Shown piece after piece: positions 46,458 through 56,185 of a stretch of 64,000 bases of DNA (its first letter is position 1; the number at the start of each line of letters is the position of its first letter). Source of the stretch: Legionella cincinnatiensis. GTDB lineage: Bacteria > Pseudomonadota > Gammaproteobacteria > Legionellales > Legionellaceae. The stretch lies in the NCBI RefSeq assembly GCF_900452415.1, contig NZ_UGNX01000001.1:1178001-1242000 (forward strand), read 5' to 3'. A program made the translations under genes and the position numbers. The notes under the pieces were generated by a model. It was given only the letters and a program-made list of their open reading frames with translations, did not search any database and was not told the origin of the DNA.

Positions 46458-47318
46458 TTAAATACTAAAGCGAATTCCTGCAGCTCCTATATTATAGTAT
46501 TGGGAACCTAATTCTACTAACCATGGACTTGTTGGGACGTGAGTTGGATATACAGTGGAGCCAAATGTAAAATCGCTATTGGAGACATATAGCCATCGAT
46601 ATTCAGCAAAAATATTTACATTTGGAGTTACATCAAAATTTAAACCAGCCTTCACTTGAGCAGCAAAAGTAGCGTCTTTATCGCCAGTATTTCCATTGTA
46701 ATGATTGACACCTCCTTCTGGGGGAGCAACTTGGGTCGAATCAGCACCTGAGATGGATAAAACTGCGGCACCGATACCAGCACCGACATAAGGGTGTACT
46801 CTATTTACATTGGAAAGATCAAAGTTTGCTACGGCATTAGCAAGAAAAACTGCTGTATTCAAAGGATAAGAGACTAAAAAATCATGCTCAGGAAGACTTG
46901 CTGTCTCATTATTTATATCATGTCCAGTAAACGTGCTTTTTCCAACATAGTATCCTTCTAATTCAACTGCAGGAGTTATGCCTGATAGTGAATTAAATAA
47001 GTTTAATGATATTGATGACCATTGATAACCCACTTGTCCCCCAACAATCCCTACTCCACGGGTATCGGTATGACCAAATCCATTGATTGCCAAAGGTCCT
47101 ATTCCAGCTTCTGGAAAAAAAGCGGTTCCATACTGCGCGATACTGACATTTGTAGATGCTCCTCCACCACCAAAAACACCCACATAGATTTTTCCTGGTG
47201 TGCTTAACGCAGTTACTGGCCCCATTGCACCAGCATGTGATTGAGAGGTCAATCCACAGAATAAACTCAGTAGTGACATTGAGTAACTTATACTCTTGCT
47301 TACTCCTTTTATTTTCAT
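46458..47318 (-). CDS. Outer-membrane beta-barrel protein (opacity/OmpW-like)
   Basis: A 286-residue protein. The ATG at 47318 (MKIKGVSKSISYS) follows GGAG by 8 bases and gives a proper signal peptide (to about residue 31, SQSHAG). Barrel-like strands include KIYVGVFGGGGASTNV, GIVGGQVGYQW, VHPYVGAGIGAAVLSI, DATFAAQVKAGLNFDV, NVNIFAEYRWLYVSN and the ending YYNIGAAGIRFSI. This layout is typical of Legionella outer-membrane proteins of the opacity/OmpA-like-barrel kind. No ligand can be inferred. Confidence 0.8.
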   Translation of the reverse strand: MKIKGVSKSISYSMSLLSLFCGLTSQSHAGAMGPVTALSTPGKIYVGVFGGGGASTNVSIAQYGTAFFPEAGIGPLAINGFGHTDTRGVGIVGGQVGYQWSSISLNLFNSLSGITPAVELEGYYVGKSTFTGHDINNETASLPEHDFLVSYPLNTAVFLANAVANFDLSNVNRVHPYVGAGIGAAVLSISGADSTQVAPPEGGVNHYNGNTGDKDATFAAQVKAGLNFDVTPNVNIFAEYRWLYVSNSDFTFGSTVYPTHVPTSPWLVELGSQYYNIGAAGIRFSI

Positions 47319-47681
47319 ACAAAGCTCCATTTGATCTTTTATTAAGTGATTGTGTCTATAGGAATAATAGGTTCGATTAATCAATAATCAGCCTACTGTT
47401 CTTTTGAATTATTGTCAATTTGAAATATTTAGAAGTATCTTTTATAAAGATACAGAGTTGATCTAATAATTTCAATTGTATTTTTCTTTGGAAATCCATT
47501 AGTCAGAGAAGAAAATACCCAGACTCATTGATTGCATCAGTTATCACCTACAAGAAAATACATGGTCTGAAAGTTTTTGGTATTATTTGAGCGTTGTGTT
47601 CTATATTTAAATATATGGGAACAATATGCAGATCAATGTTGAGCTATTTATAAGAATGATGTTTATTCACGGAGAAAAGGT

Positions 47682-47831
47682 ATGAATCGGATTCTGTTGT
47701 TAATCATTTTTATAGGATTCTTGTTAGCATGTACTCATCATGATGAATCAATTCATCCCGCGCACAAGGTAGCTAAGGGGTTTGGGGGAGGAGCTGGAGG
47801 TGGCTACGGAGGGCAAGGTGGTGGTCCTTGA
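47682..47831 (+). CDS. Small glycine-rich lipoprotein
   Basis: A 49-residue ORF starting MNRILLLIIFIGFLLACTHH, with a clean lipobox LLAC (Cys17). The mature part is 33 residues and ends in a Gly-rich tail (GFGGGAGGGYGGQGGGP). GGAGAAAAGG precedes the ATG. Such short lipoproteins with Gly-rich ends are easily missed by gene callers. Function unknown; perhaps an outer-membrane or envelope structural peptide. Confidence 0.72.
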   Translation: MNRILLLIIFIGFLLACTHHDESIHPAHKVAKGFGGGAGGGYGGQGGGP

Positions 47832-47975
47832 GTTGGAATTTTAACTCTTAGTATAGGCATCAGATTTGTCTAAATGGTCTTTAACGTACAATGCCTCCTT
47901 GGGAATTCCAAGGGGACTAGTTTAAGTTCTCGCCAAATTACATTCCTTTGCTACTCAAAAAGGTCTTTATTATTC

Positions 47976-50900
47976 CTATTTATTCCGCAAGTTATTGCCA
48001 TTTTTTGTCAAGATGTCTTGTTGCAATGGCACGTCGTTCCCAGAGGCATCTTCAACTTTTGGTTGTTGTTTAAAGAAACCTACTCGAGTCCGAGATTGCT
48101 CTGTAATATCTTGATTAGTTAATTGATAGAGTCCGGTAAATTCATCGAGCTTTGTGGCATGGCAACGATTTGAAAAATCGCTTTCATCCGGATTTAAACT
48201 TAATTTATCGTGAACCAGTTTGTGAAATGGGGAGTCTTGAGAATATTGAGGGCCATATTTATTAGAAAGATACTGCTCAAATTCTTGTATCTTTTCTTTA
48301 GGGATATTCAATGATAATAAAAGATCCTTAGTTTTAGCACTCAGTTCTTTATTATTAGTATGATAATAATCTTCAAAAGCAGCTTTTATTGATGGTTGGT
48401 TTTCTTTAGTGATTAGTGATTGGAAATGATCTCGTGCAAATTCTTTTATTTCCCCTAAAAGTATATGTTCAGTTAGAGTAGTATGAGTCATTAATGCTTC
48501 TTTAAATCGTATTGTTTTCTCTATATTCTTTATTGATTGCTCCATGAGTTTTTGACGATAAATAGAGACTAAATTACCCCCTGTTTTTATCGCCTCTACA
48601 ACGCTTGAAGTAATTATTACCAAAAATTGTTTGAATTTTTTCAAAAAAGAGATGCCATGATCTGCTGATCTTAATTTTTTAATGAAGTTAGCATCATTAG
48701 GAAGAGATTTAGCCGTTAAAGCACGTTTCTCTATTGGAATGTCTTTATTAATTAATATTTGGTTGATTCTTCCGATGTAATCTTTTAAATCTTTATTTTT
48801 TTCAGGAAGTTTTAAACTAAATTTATGAAGTCGGTCATATGCTTCATAAACCAGTAAATAATCAGCAATATTATCTTTTTGAAACTGTTGAAGTGATTTA
48901 ACCACCTCAGCAGGACATTCTTCCACAGACAAAAATTGAGCCTTATTTTTAGTGTAATGTTCTCGAACTAATTTCTCATATTCTTGAATGATAGGTTCTT
49001 TAATTGTTGTTTTAAAAAGATGATCTCGTAAAATGATTTCAAATTGTACATCCAACAAAGCACTTTTTGTTTTCTCAGCATCATTATCTTTAAGTAATTG
49101 AATTTGTTGTTTTAGAAAAGTGACTTTATCTTTTTTAACCCTAATGTTTAATAATATTTCGGGATTTGATGGGTCTTTCCTTAATTTGTCATCTAATTCT
49201 TTTATTTCATTTTGAGTTGTATTAAGAATAATATTTATATATCGTTCTTCATCAATAAGCGCTAATTTTTTACTGAAGGGCATATCCAATTCTAAAGCAA
49301 CTGATAAGAAAAATTGATTCAAAGCAGCCATAGCTGGATTAACAAGGGTTCCTGGTTTTAAACATAAGTAATCTTCTTCTTGTGATAATTTGACAATTAA
49401 TTCCTTATAACTATCTTCTTTTATTTGAGGAAAATCATTTTTAACCAAGACATTAACCATACTTGCGATTTCAGCCGTTTGAGCGCCAACTCGTTGAATC
49501 TGTTTTAACAAACCAAGTAAGGCTCGTCCCGTAGCGATATTCAAACCATAATAATTATCTAATATCTCCTTCATCCGAATCACTTCATTTTGCATTAACT
49601 TTTTATTGGCGAGTTCTTTTCTTGTATAAGCTCTAACAACTTCTGGTTGTTCTCCAAATACCTTTTTATATCGGGAGTTTAAATAAGCTCTTGCACGCTC
49701 TAATTCAGGCGATGCTAAATGAGCATACTTAATGCCAAGTTTTGCAGCTTTTTTCCCTGCAGGCTCATTAAGATCGACATTTACTGTATCTTCAGTAACT
49801 CCAGCATCACGAAATGCTTTTTGAATGTATTCTTTTCTTGGTGTATTTCTTTTTAATAAAACGTCATGTGCGTTCCACAGAACAAGTTTAAGATCAGCCC
49901 AATCTTCTTTATTGTAATCAAATGATTGAATTTTTTTACCAAAATCTACGACAGTGGAGACTAATGGACCATAACGCTCTACGAGTTCTGGAGTCAGGCT
50001 TTCCATTGCGACTTTTAATTGCCGCGCATTATCAACAATCTCTAGCAGAGCCTTTACTTGTGATACAAGCGAATCGCTCTTTTTCATTTGTTCAAAGTGG
50101 TGAAATGCCATTTCCAAAGAATATAATCCATTTTCGATTGCTTTAATTTGTCGCACCATAAGAGGATCATTTTCGTGGATTACGTGTACTTGTTCATTAG
50201 GTGCTTTTTTTAAATATTCTTGGAGTTGGGCAGAGAAGTAGTCTTTAGTAATAGTAGAGAAGTCCTCTCTTAAATTAGCAATTTCGGATGATACATTTAA
50301 CTCTTGAATATAAGCGATATTACCACGCACTGAATAAAGAGATGACGCTGAAACTTCTTTTAGTTCACCAGGACCTACAATAGGTTTCTTGCTTTCATCT
50401 TCTATAAATTGTTTTCGTAATTGAAGAATATTTATATCTTGTGATGTATCGGTCTGAAGATCAAATGATTGAGATTTCACATGCTCCAGTGCATTATTGA
50501 TAACATCAATTTTTAATTCATATGATTTTCTAGATTTTTTTAAATAAGCATCTACCAATGGTTCTAACTTCATTAAAGAATCTATGGTAATTTTAGGTTC
50601 TTTTTTCTCAAGTTTCGAAGTTTCAAGCAGATTTAAAAGGGCAGTAAACTCATTAGTTAAATCCAAATTAGTACTTGCCATAGTCGATTGGATATTCACA
50701 AAAGCAAGGCGTAATTGAGCAAGTTCTTCAGTAGGAATCTCTGAGATTGCTTTACCCATATGTTTTTTAAGTATTCCAAAAAAATCAATCGCGGCTTGTT
50801 GTTGCATTTCAATTTGGAACAACCCTAAAATATGTTCTGTTTGCATGGCCACTAACCCTTTCTTTCTGATTTTTCCCATATCAAAAGAAAGAGGAATTGG

Positions 50901-53900
50901 TTTTAATTTACTGTTTTGTTTTGCTTCAATGATTTCATTTATTTTGTCATTGATTTTATTCAACTCAAGAGCAATTGGTTTTGATAAAAGACCTGGAGTC
51001 AAATAGTGGCGAGTTTCAATTTTATCAAGCAGTATCATTAAAGCAGGATATCTCTCTTGCATCCACTCTTGGTAAAACTGTATCGTAGTTTCCTGTAAGT
51101 TAACTCCTTCTTTTTGAATTTTTCTTATTAAATCGATTATTCCAACAATTGAATTCAGTCCTTTAAATACATTGCCGAAAGAAACATTTTCTTCGATTAC
51201 CAGTGAGTATAATGCATTAATATTATTGATACTTCTTTCACTAATTCTCAGTCGATCGACTGACTTTTCTACATTAAGATCCATTAAACTCGAAAGATTA
51301 TTCATTAATGTTGGCAATTCTGTCATTAATTGAATAATTGAGGATGTCTGTTCCTTTTCAGTTTGAACAGAGTTAGTCCATTGACCAATAATACTGCCAA
51401 TTTTTTTAGTCACCTCAAATGCATTAAATTGACTGTCCCAGCCATATTGCTTAATCAAGTTGTTCGCTTCTACAAAAATTGGTTTTATTAAATCATCATT
51501 CTCACGAACTAAATTCTGAACTTCTGATGAAGACTCAGCAATTAACGCGATTGATTTGTATACTTGGGATAAAGCAGCCACTCCTTGATGAGCCGCAGCA
51601 ATTTTACCCAGTTGCGTACTCGTATCAATGCCATCCCAAGTTTTTAGAGCATTTTCAGCATGATACATACTATTAATTAATTTTTTTAGTGCAGCAATTT
51701 GAGGTGGCTCGTTTTCTATATTAATAAAAGGTTCACCACTTAGCTGAGGATTCAAATGTGATGCTAAAGGTGCAGATAAAGTTGTTTTGAGTCGTTGTAA
51801 TAAACTCATCCGTGCTTCTGCGATTTTATTAGCGTAATTCAAGAGATCCTGAGACTTTTCTTTTTTGGGGCGTGTAACCACTTTTTCAAAGTCTTTAGGT
51901 TCTTCAGGGTTTTGTATCATTGTTACTTTAGGCTGCTCCGACAGAGTTGGGATTTCGCCTCCTTTTTTTAATTGTTCTAGCGAATTTAGATTAGAATCCA
52001 TAGAACTCATGGCTGAAAATGACCTGCTATAGGCTAATAGCTGTTGTAATATTGGAGCAAGTGTTTTTTGGGTATTTGGTGAGAGTTCTTCAATACTACT
52101 TTTCAATTGAGCAGCAGCAGAGCCTATCGCAATAAAATAGGTTAATCGAATCATGACACCATAACTGAGATCCAATCCTTCAAAATCTCGGAGCGCATTT
52201 TCCAGCGCAGATAAACTCATTTCAACTTTCTTAATTTGTTTCACCAAGTCTGGATCATGCTCATTAATTCGATAAGGTAATTCTGTAAAAAAGGCTTGAT
52301 ATTCTGATGTAAGATGACGGTGGATCAGGGTATCTAGGCTAATTCTTGTGTCTCTAACCGTTCCTGACAGTTTCATATCTTGAATCGTAGTAAGTGTTCC
52401 ACGTAAATTAACTAAATTCTTGGGTTGTACTGGTACAATTTCTCGGGGCACAACCTCTGGTGGAATAGGTTGTTTCATTAACTCATCCTTAATGAGAATG
52501 ATACGTTGAGATACTTTTTTCTCAAGAGAAGGTTGTTCTTCTTTAACCTTTTTAGAAATCAGGTTGTCACGAGATTTTTCTGCAATCATGATCTTAAATT
52601 CTTCTGCAACAATTTGTCTTGACATGAATTGGGCAGTCGCTTTTTCTGTTCCTAATACATTATCAACCTCAGCACTTACAATATAATTCGCTACGTATCC
52701 TACAGCTTTTTTCCACCATGCTTTGGATTTTGGCTCGTACTTTTCTGGGCCAATTTTGTTTAGAGCTGTTGCTAATTGATTTTCAAGACTCAAGTCGGTA
52801 TGTGCTAACGCCATTTGTATTTTGGGATACAGTTTTCGTAACAACACACGATCAGATTCTGGTATGATTTCCAGTGATTCCCCTTTATAGGTTTGTAAAA
52901 TACGATAAAACTCGGTTGCGGCCGCTTGTTGCTTTTCAACAGCTACAAGAGATTGCACACTTTTAACTTGGATGCTATTAAATTGTTGTTCTCTAAGAGC
53001 TTGCAATGATTCAATGGATATAACTCGTTCGCTAATGCCAAAGGTGCTTGGTTCAGATAATAGTTGATTCGCTTGTTTGCTTAGACGCTCTACTTGAGAA
53101 CATAACTCTACTGATAGGATGCCTGATTTTAGGTAGTTTTGTTGCTCTAGTTGATCAGTAAATAAAATTAATGAGGGTAAATAATGATTGGCCCAAGAAA
53201 TATAGTTCTTCAAAGAGTTCTTAGTAAAATTAAAGCCATCCTCTTCAATGTTTTTAAACCAACTAAATAAATCTTGTATTGCTTTTGAATTTTCTAAATC
53301 AGTGAGATTTAACTTATTAATAAATGGGTTCTTGTCTAAATCATTTAACATCGAACGAATAAGTTCTATAGCTTTCTCCCTATCCTGTTCTGCCATTTCT
53401 TTGTCTTGAAGTGAAGAAACCAATTCGACTAATTTCGATATTTTCGTAAAAGCAGATATAAGAGGGTGTTCATTGTTCCATTGAGTGACATCTGGACCTA
53501 ATAAATCCATGCCTTGCATGATCACTTTGGAGGCCTTGTTAGTCACATCCATTTCAATAAAATCTGGGGCCCAACCTGATTCTTTAATAATTTTATAAGA
53601 CCGGGTATATAGGGGCTCAAGTAGATAATAGTTATCTGCAATTACTCTTCTTATTTCTGGAGATGCATCATCAAGCATCCCAATTGATTTATAAATTTGA
53701 ATCAATGCCTGGATATACTTTTTTGCACCTAAGGCTTTTCCTAATACAGAACTTTTATCAATGCTTTCATAATGCTTAAACCCTTCTTCAGCATGGTAGA
53801 GACAGTTGATTACTTTTTTAATAGTGACTACTTGCGGAGGATCATCCCCAAAATCAACAAAGGGGATTCCTTTTTCTTGCTCAATAAGTTTTGTGACCAA

Positions 53901-54002
53901 AAGATCATCTAATTGATCTTTAAGCGTTTGTAGTAACAACTTCCTTACTTTATTAATTTGTTGTGATAATGGAACTTCCGCCAATTTATCGCCATTAGGC
54001 AT
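47976..54002 (-). CDS. 2008-residue SidH/SdhA-like putative effector with internal duplication
   Basis: A very long, almost wholly helical protein without signal peptide or membrane segments. Two modules repeat in order. Module A begins near residue 20 (PFVDFGDDPPQVVTIKKVIN, CLYHAEEGFKHYESIDKS) and again near residue 755 (PFINIENEPPQIAALKKLIN, SMYHAENALKTWDGIDTS). Module B (VNLRGTLTTIQDMKLSG) recurs as YSVRGNIAYIQELNVSS. The C-terminal third is coiled-coil-rich and unique. Size and style match the SidH/SdhB/SdhA paralogues of Legionella, which are Dot/Icm effectors; the assignment is from memory. A tandem PmrA-like box lies upstream. Confidence 0.7.
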   Translation of the reverse strand: MPNGDKLAEVPLSQQINKVRKLLLQTLKDQLDDLLVTKLIEQEKGIPFVDFGDDPPQVVTIKKVINCLYHAEEGFKHYESIDKSSVLGKALGAKKYIQALIQIYKSIGMLDDASPEIRRVIADNYYLLEPLYTRSYKIIKESGWAPDFIEMDVTNKASKVIMQGMDLLGPDVTQWNNEHPLISAFTKISKLVELVSSLQDKEMAEQDREKAIELIRSMLNDLDKNPFINKLNLTDLENSKAIQDLFSWFKNIEEDGFNFTKNSLKNYISWANHYLPSLILFTDQLEQQNYLKSGILSVELCSQVERLSKQANQLLSEPSTFGISERVISIESLQALREQQFNSIQVKSVQSLVAVEKQQAAATEFYRILQTYKGESLEIIPESDRVLLRKLYPKIQMALAHTDLSLENQLATALNKIGPEKYEPKSKAWWKKAVGYVANYIVSAEVDNVLGTEKATAQFMSRQIVAEEFKIMIAEKSRDNLISKKVKEEQPSLEKKVSQRIILIKDELMKQPIPPEVVPREIVPVQPKNLVNLRGTLTTIQDMKLSGTVRDTRISLDTLIHRHLTSEYQAFFTELPYRINEHDPDLVKQIKKVEMSLSALENALRDFEGLDLSYGVMIRLTYFIAIGSAAAQLKSSIEELSPNTQKTLAPILQQLLAYSRSFSAMSSMDSNLNSLEQLKKGGEIPTLSEQPKVTMIQNPEEPKDFEKVVTRPKKEKSQDLLNYANKIAEARMSLLQRLKTTLSAPLASHLNPQLSGEPFINIENEPPQIAALKKLINSMYHAENALKTWDGIDTSTQLGKIAAAHQGVAALSQVYKSIALIAESSSEVQNLVRENDDLIKPIFVEANNLIKQYGWDSQFNAFEVTKKIGSIIGQWTNSVQTEKEQTSSIIQLMTELPTLMNNLSSLMDLNVEKSVDRLRISERSINNINALYSLVIEENVSFGNVFKGLNSIVGIIDLIRKIQKEGVNLQETTIQFYQEWMQERYPALMILLDKIETRHYLTPGLLSKPIALELNKINDKINEIIEAKQNSKLKPIPLSFDMGKIRKKGLVAMQTEHILGLFQIEMQQQAAIDFFGILKKHMGKAISEIPTEELAQLRLAFVNIQSTMASTNLDLTNEFTALLNLLETSKLEKKEPKITIDSLMKLEPLVDAYLKKSRKSYELKIDVINNALEHVKSQSFDLQTDTSQDINILQLRKQFIEDESKKPIVGPGELKEVSASSLYSVRGNIAYIQELNVSSEIANLREDFSTITKDYFSAQLQEYLKKAPNEQVHVIHENDPLMVRQIKAIENGLYSLEMAFHHFEQMKKSDSLVSQVKALLEIVDNARQLKVAMESLTPELVERYGPLVSTVVDFGKKIQSFDYNKEDWADLKLVLWNAHDVLLKRNTPRKEYIQKAFRDAGVTEDTVNVDLNEPAGKKAAKLGIKYAHLASPELERARAYLNSRYKKVFGEQPEVVRAYTRKELANKKLMQNEVIRMKEILDNYYGLNIATGRALLGLLKQIQRVGAQTAEIASMVNVLVKNDFPQIKEDSYKELIVKLSQEEDYLCLKPGTLVNPAMAALNQFFLSVALELDMPFSKKLALIDEERYINIILNTTQNEIKELDDKLRKDPSNPEILLNIRVKKDKVTFLKQQIQLLKDNDAEKTKSALLDVQFEIILRDHLFKTTIKEPIIQEYEKLVREHYTKNKAQFLSVEECPAEVVKSLQQFQKDNIADYLLVYEAYDRLHKFSLKLPEKNKDLKDYIGRINQILINKDIPIEKRALTAKSLPNDANFIKKLRSADHGISFLKKFKQFLVIITSSVVEAIKTGGNLVSIYRQKLMEQSIKNIEKTIRFKEALMTHTTLTEHILLGEIKEFARDHFQSLITKENQPSIKAAFEDYYHTNNKELSAKTKDLLLSLNIPKEKIQEFEQYLSNKYGPQYSQDSPFHKLVHDKLSLNPDESDFSNRCHATKLDEFTGLYQLTNQDITEQSRTRVGFFKQQPKVEDASGNDVPLQQDILTKNGNNLRNK

Positions 54003-54019
54003 AGTGATACTCCAATAGG

Positions 54020-54079
54020 TATACTATATAGTATAATTTATTTATGAGCATACATATTGAATATTAAATCAACATTAAG
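54020..54079 (-). promoter_or_regulatory. PmrA-like tandem box and palindromic -10 region for the SidH-like gene
   Basis: On the minus strand CTTAATGTT (54079-54071), GA, and TTTAATATT (54068-54060) form a tandem box with 2-base spacing. Further down is the perfect 16-bp palindrome TATACTATATAGTATA (54020-54035), which provides a TATACT -10 at 54035-54030. The start codon is at 54002. Confidence 0.58.
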
Positions 54080-54142
54080 AATATAATATTTTCTACTTTC
54101 TATGATGAATATTTAATGGTATTGGATTTCAATGAGGAACCC

Positions 54143-54898
54143 ATGAAAAAACTGCATACTTATCAGAATCTTTGTACTGAAGTATATGATTTAAGTAAAC
54201 CTAACGCACCACAAGATGTATACTCATTCTACCGAAGCTATGTTGTAGAAGCTACAGGTCCCATTTTAGAACCTATGTGCGGGACGGGTCGATTTTTATT
54301 GCCTTTGGCTGAAGAAGGATTTGATGTTCATGGATTTGATGCAAGTCAGCCGATGTTAGAACGACTGCATGCAAAGGTACGTAGCAAAAATCTTAATCTT
54401 AAAGTCTGGCATGGTTTTATTGAAGATTTAAAGCAATCCGATAAATATTCTTTGATTTTTATACCCAGTGGTTCATTTGGTCTTATCACTGAAAAGGCAG
54501 ATATCCAAAAAGCCTTAAAAACTATTTATGAGCACTTGGAAGATAAAGGGCTTTTTGTATTTGAAGTAGAAACACTGCATGCAGTTCCTAAAGAATTAGG
54601 TATTTGGAGAGGCACAAGATGGCCAAAAGAAGAGGGTACAATCATCCTGCTTAGCCAATTAGCGGTCCTCGATGAAGAGGTTTGTTACTCTATAGGTAAA
54701 TATGAACTTGTGGAGAACAACCGTATAACTCAAACAGAGGTTGAAGAATATAAAATTCGTATTTATCAAGACCCTTCTTTTTTGTTCAATTTGCTTATGG
54801 GGGTTGGTTTTAGCAATGTCCGAATGGTTAAAGCCTTTGACCGCCTGACATCGCCTCATGAAACCGATGAAAGTATTGTTTTTGAATGCAGAAAATAA
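54143..54898 (+). CDS. Class I SAM-dependent methyltransferase
   Basis: A 251-residue methyltransferase. The ATG at 54143 (MKKLHTYQNLCTEVYDLSKP) follows GAGGAA by 4 bases. Motif I is ILEPMCGTGRFLLPLAEEG, with DGFDAS-type acidic residue in VHGFDASQPMLERL and motif IV-like SLIFIPSGSFGLI. The N-terminal CTEVYDLSKP is common in small-molecule methyltransferases. Substrate unknown. It is divergent from the giant gene and shares its promoter region. Confidence 0.85.
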   Translation: MKKLHTYQNLCTEVYDLSKPNAPQDVYSFYRSYVVEATGPILEPMCGTGRFLLPLAEEGFDVHGFDASQPMLERLHAKVRSKNLNLKVWHGFIEDLKQSDKYSLIFIPSGSFGLITEKADIQKALKTIYEHLEDKGLFVFEVETLHAVPKELGIWRGTRWPKEEGTIILLSQLAVLDEEVCYSIGKYELVENNRITQTEVEEYKIRIYQDPSFLFNLLMGVGFSNVRMVKAFDRLTSPHETDESIVFECRK

Positions 54899-55287
54899 TT
54901 GAATGAAAGCACAAGAAATATCGAAAGTTTTAATAATAACACACATGAATGTGGGGAGCCTTTAGAAAGCAAGAGGGAATCCCAAATCCTCTTTGTTAAT
55001 GAACTTGATGAGGCAACAGAATTAAAACCTTAAACCAGGTACTCGAATCAATATCACTGAGCCTGGTGAAAGATAGATTTTGTAAATTATAACAGTAGAA
55101 AGGCAACACTCATTTTTAGTTGCATCATGTGCTAATGTTTAGAAAATCTTCCTGTTTGATAATAGCATATGTGAAAATGACGTCATTTATATAATAGAAG
55201 AGGGAATTTATACTTTATTAGGATTGATAGAGAATCGATGATTATTTAAACTAACAGCGTAAAATTTTACTCCTATGGAATTAAGTA
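54899..55287. other. 389-bp gap without a recognised gene
   Basis: Short open frames only. A weak hairpin ACCAGG / CCTGGT near 55035-55065 and a TGACGTCA palindrome near 55177-55184 are the only structures seen. Confidence 0.3.
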
Positions 55288-56124
55288 ATGAAGCAAAACT
55301 ACTCAATCATTAAACAAATGACTAACCTTTCAGAACGTATTATTCCTATTTGTGATCCTCTTAATGCTCTGGGAATTCATACCTTTACCGTATTAATTAA
55401 TTATATTGATGGAACTCAAGTTAATCTTTCTAATAAACCTACCTGGATTGATGATTATTACACGTTAGAACTTTATAATAGTAGTTTCTACGATAACAAA
55501 CCCGATTTATTCCATTCTGGCTATAATTTATGGTCAGCAAGATCAAATTTGCCTGTTTTTCACTATGGTTTACAACGTTATGATAGTGGACAAGGAATAA
55601 CAATTATTCATCGTCACCCCCACAATACCTCATTTTATTTTTTCTCTGGATCAAACCAAAATACACAACTATATAATTTTATTATTAATAATCTTATGTT
55701 TTTTGAACGTTTTATTCAGTATTTTTTACAACAAAGCAGCAATACCCTAAAAAAAGCGTACTCATTAAATTTGCAAAGACAGATTAGTGAAAAGAAATTA
55801 GTGGATATAAAAACGGTTACACATTCATTAAATGAATATCAAAATCTCTGCCAAATAAAACATAGTATCGAAGAAAAATTCGATTTTATCTCTAAATCAA
55901 ATCTATCTCCCGAACTGTCCTTAAGTCCTCGCCAGAAACAAGTATTGTATTGGAGCATGCACGGAAAGAGTGCTAAAGAAACAGCCAAAATATTAGGAAT
56001 ATCTCCTAGAACTGTAGAGAGGCATTTTGAAATTTTAAGAGAAAAAACGAGTACTTCGAATAAACAAGAACTAACTTTTAAAACCGTTATAAAAACCACA
56101 GAAGAAGATTGGTTATTACAATAA
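55288..56124 (+). CDS. LuxR-family regulator (LpnR-like)
   Basis: A 278-residue protein. Residues about 1-170 form a sensor domain of autoinducer/PAS type without clear ligand residues. Residues about 212-268 are a LuxR helix-turn-helix (LSPRQKQVLYWSMHGKSAKETAKILGIS then PRTVERHFEILREK). Legionella has several such regulators (LpnR group). Its gene lies 61 bases ahead of the TIR gene on the same strand, so it may control or be co-transcribed with it. Confidence 0.8.
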   Translation: MKQNYSIIKQMTNLSERIIPICDPLNALGIHTFTVLINYIDGTQVNLSNKPTWIDDYYTLELYNSSFYDNKPDLFHSGYNLWSARSNLPVFHYGLQRYDSGQGITIIHRHPHNTSFYFFSGSNQNTQLYNFIINNLMFFERFIQYFLQQSSNTLKKAYSLNLQRQISEKKLVDIKTVTHSLNEYQNLCQIKHSIEEKFDFISKSNLSPELSLSPRQKQVLYWSMHGKSAKETAKILGISPRTVERHFEILREKTSTSNKQELTFKTVIKTTEEDWLLQ

Positions 56125-56185
56125 ATGCTTTTATTTGGTTCAAGATGAATTTATAATGCGCTAAACTATTGGTGTTGGAATAAAA

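Noticed and set aside
47874..48122. 82-codon plus frame
   Set aside because: Antisense to the 3' end of the giant gene and without a ribosome binding site.
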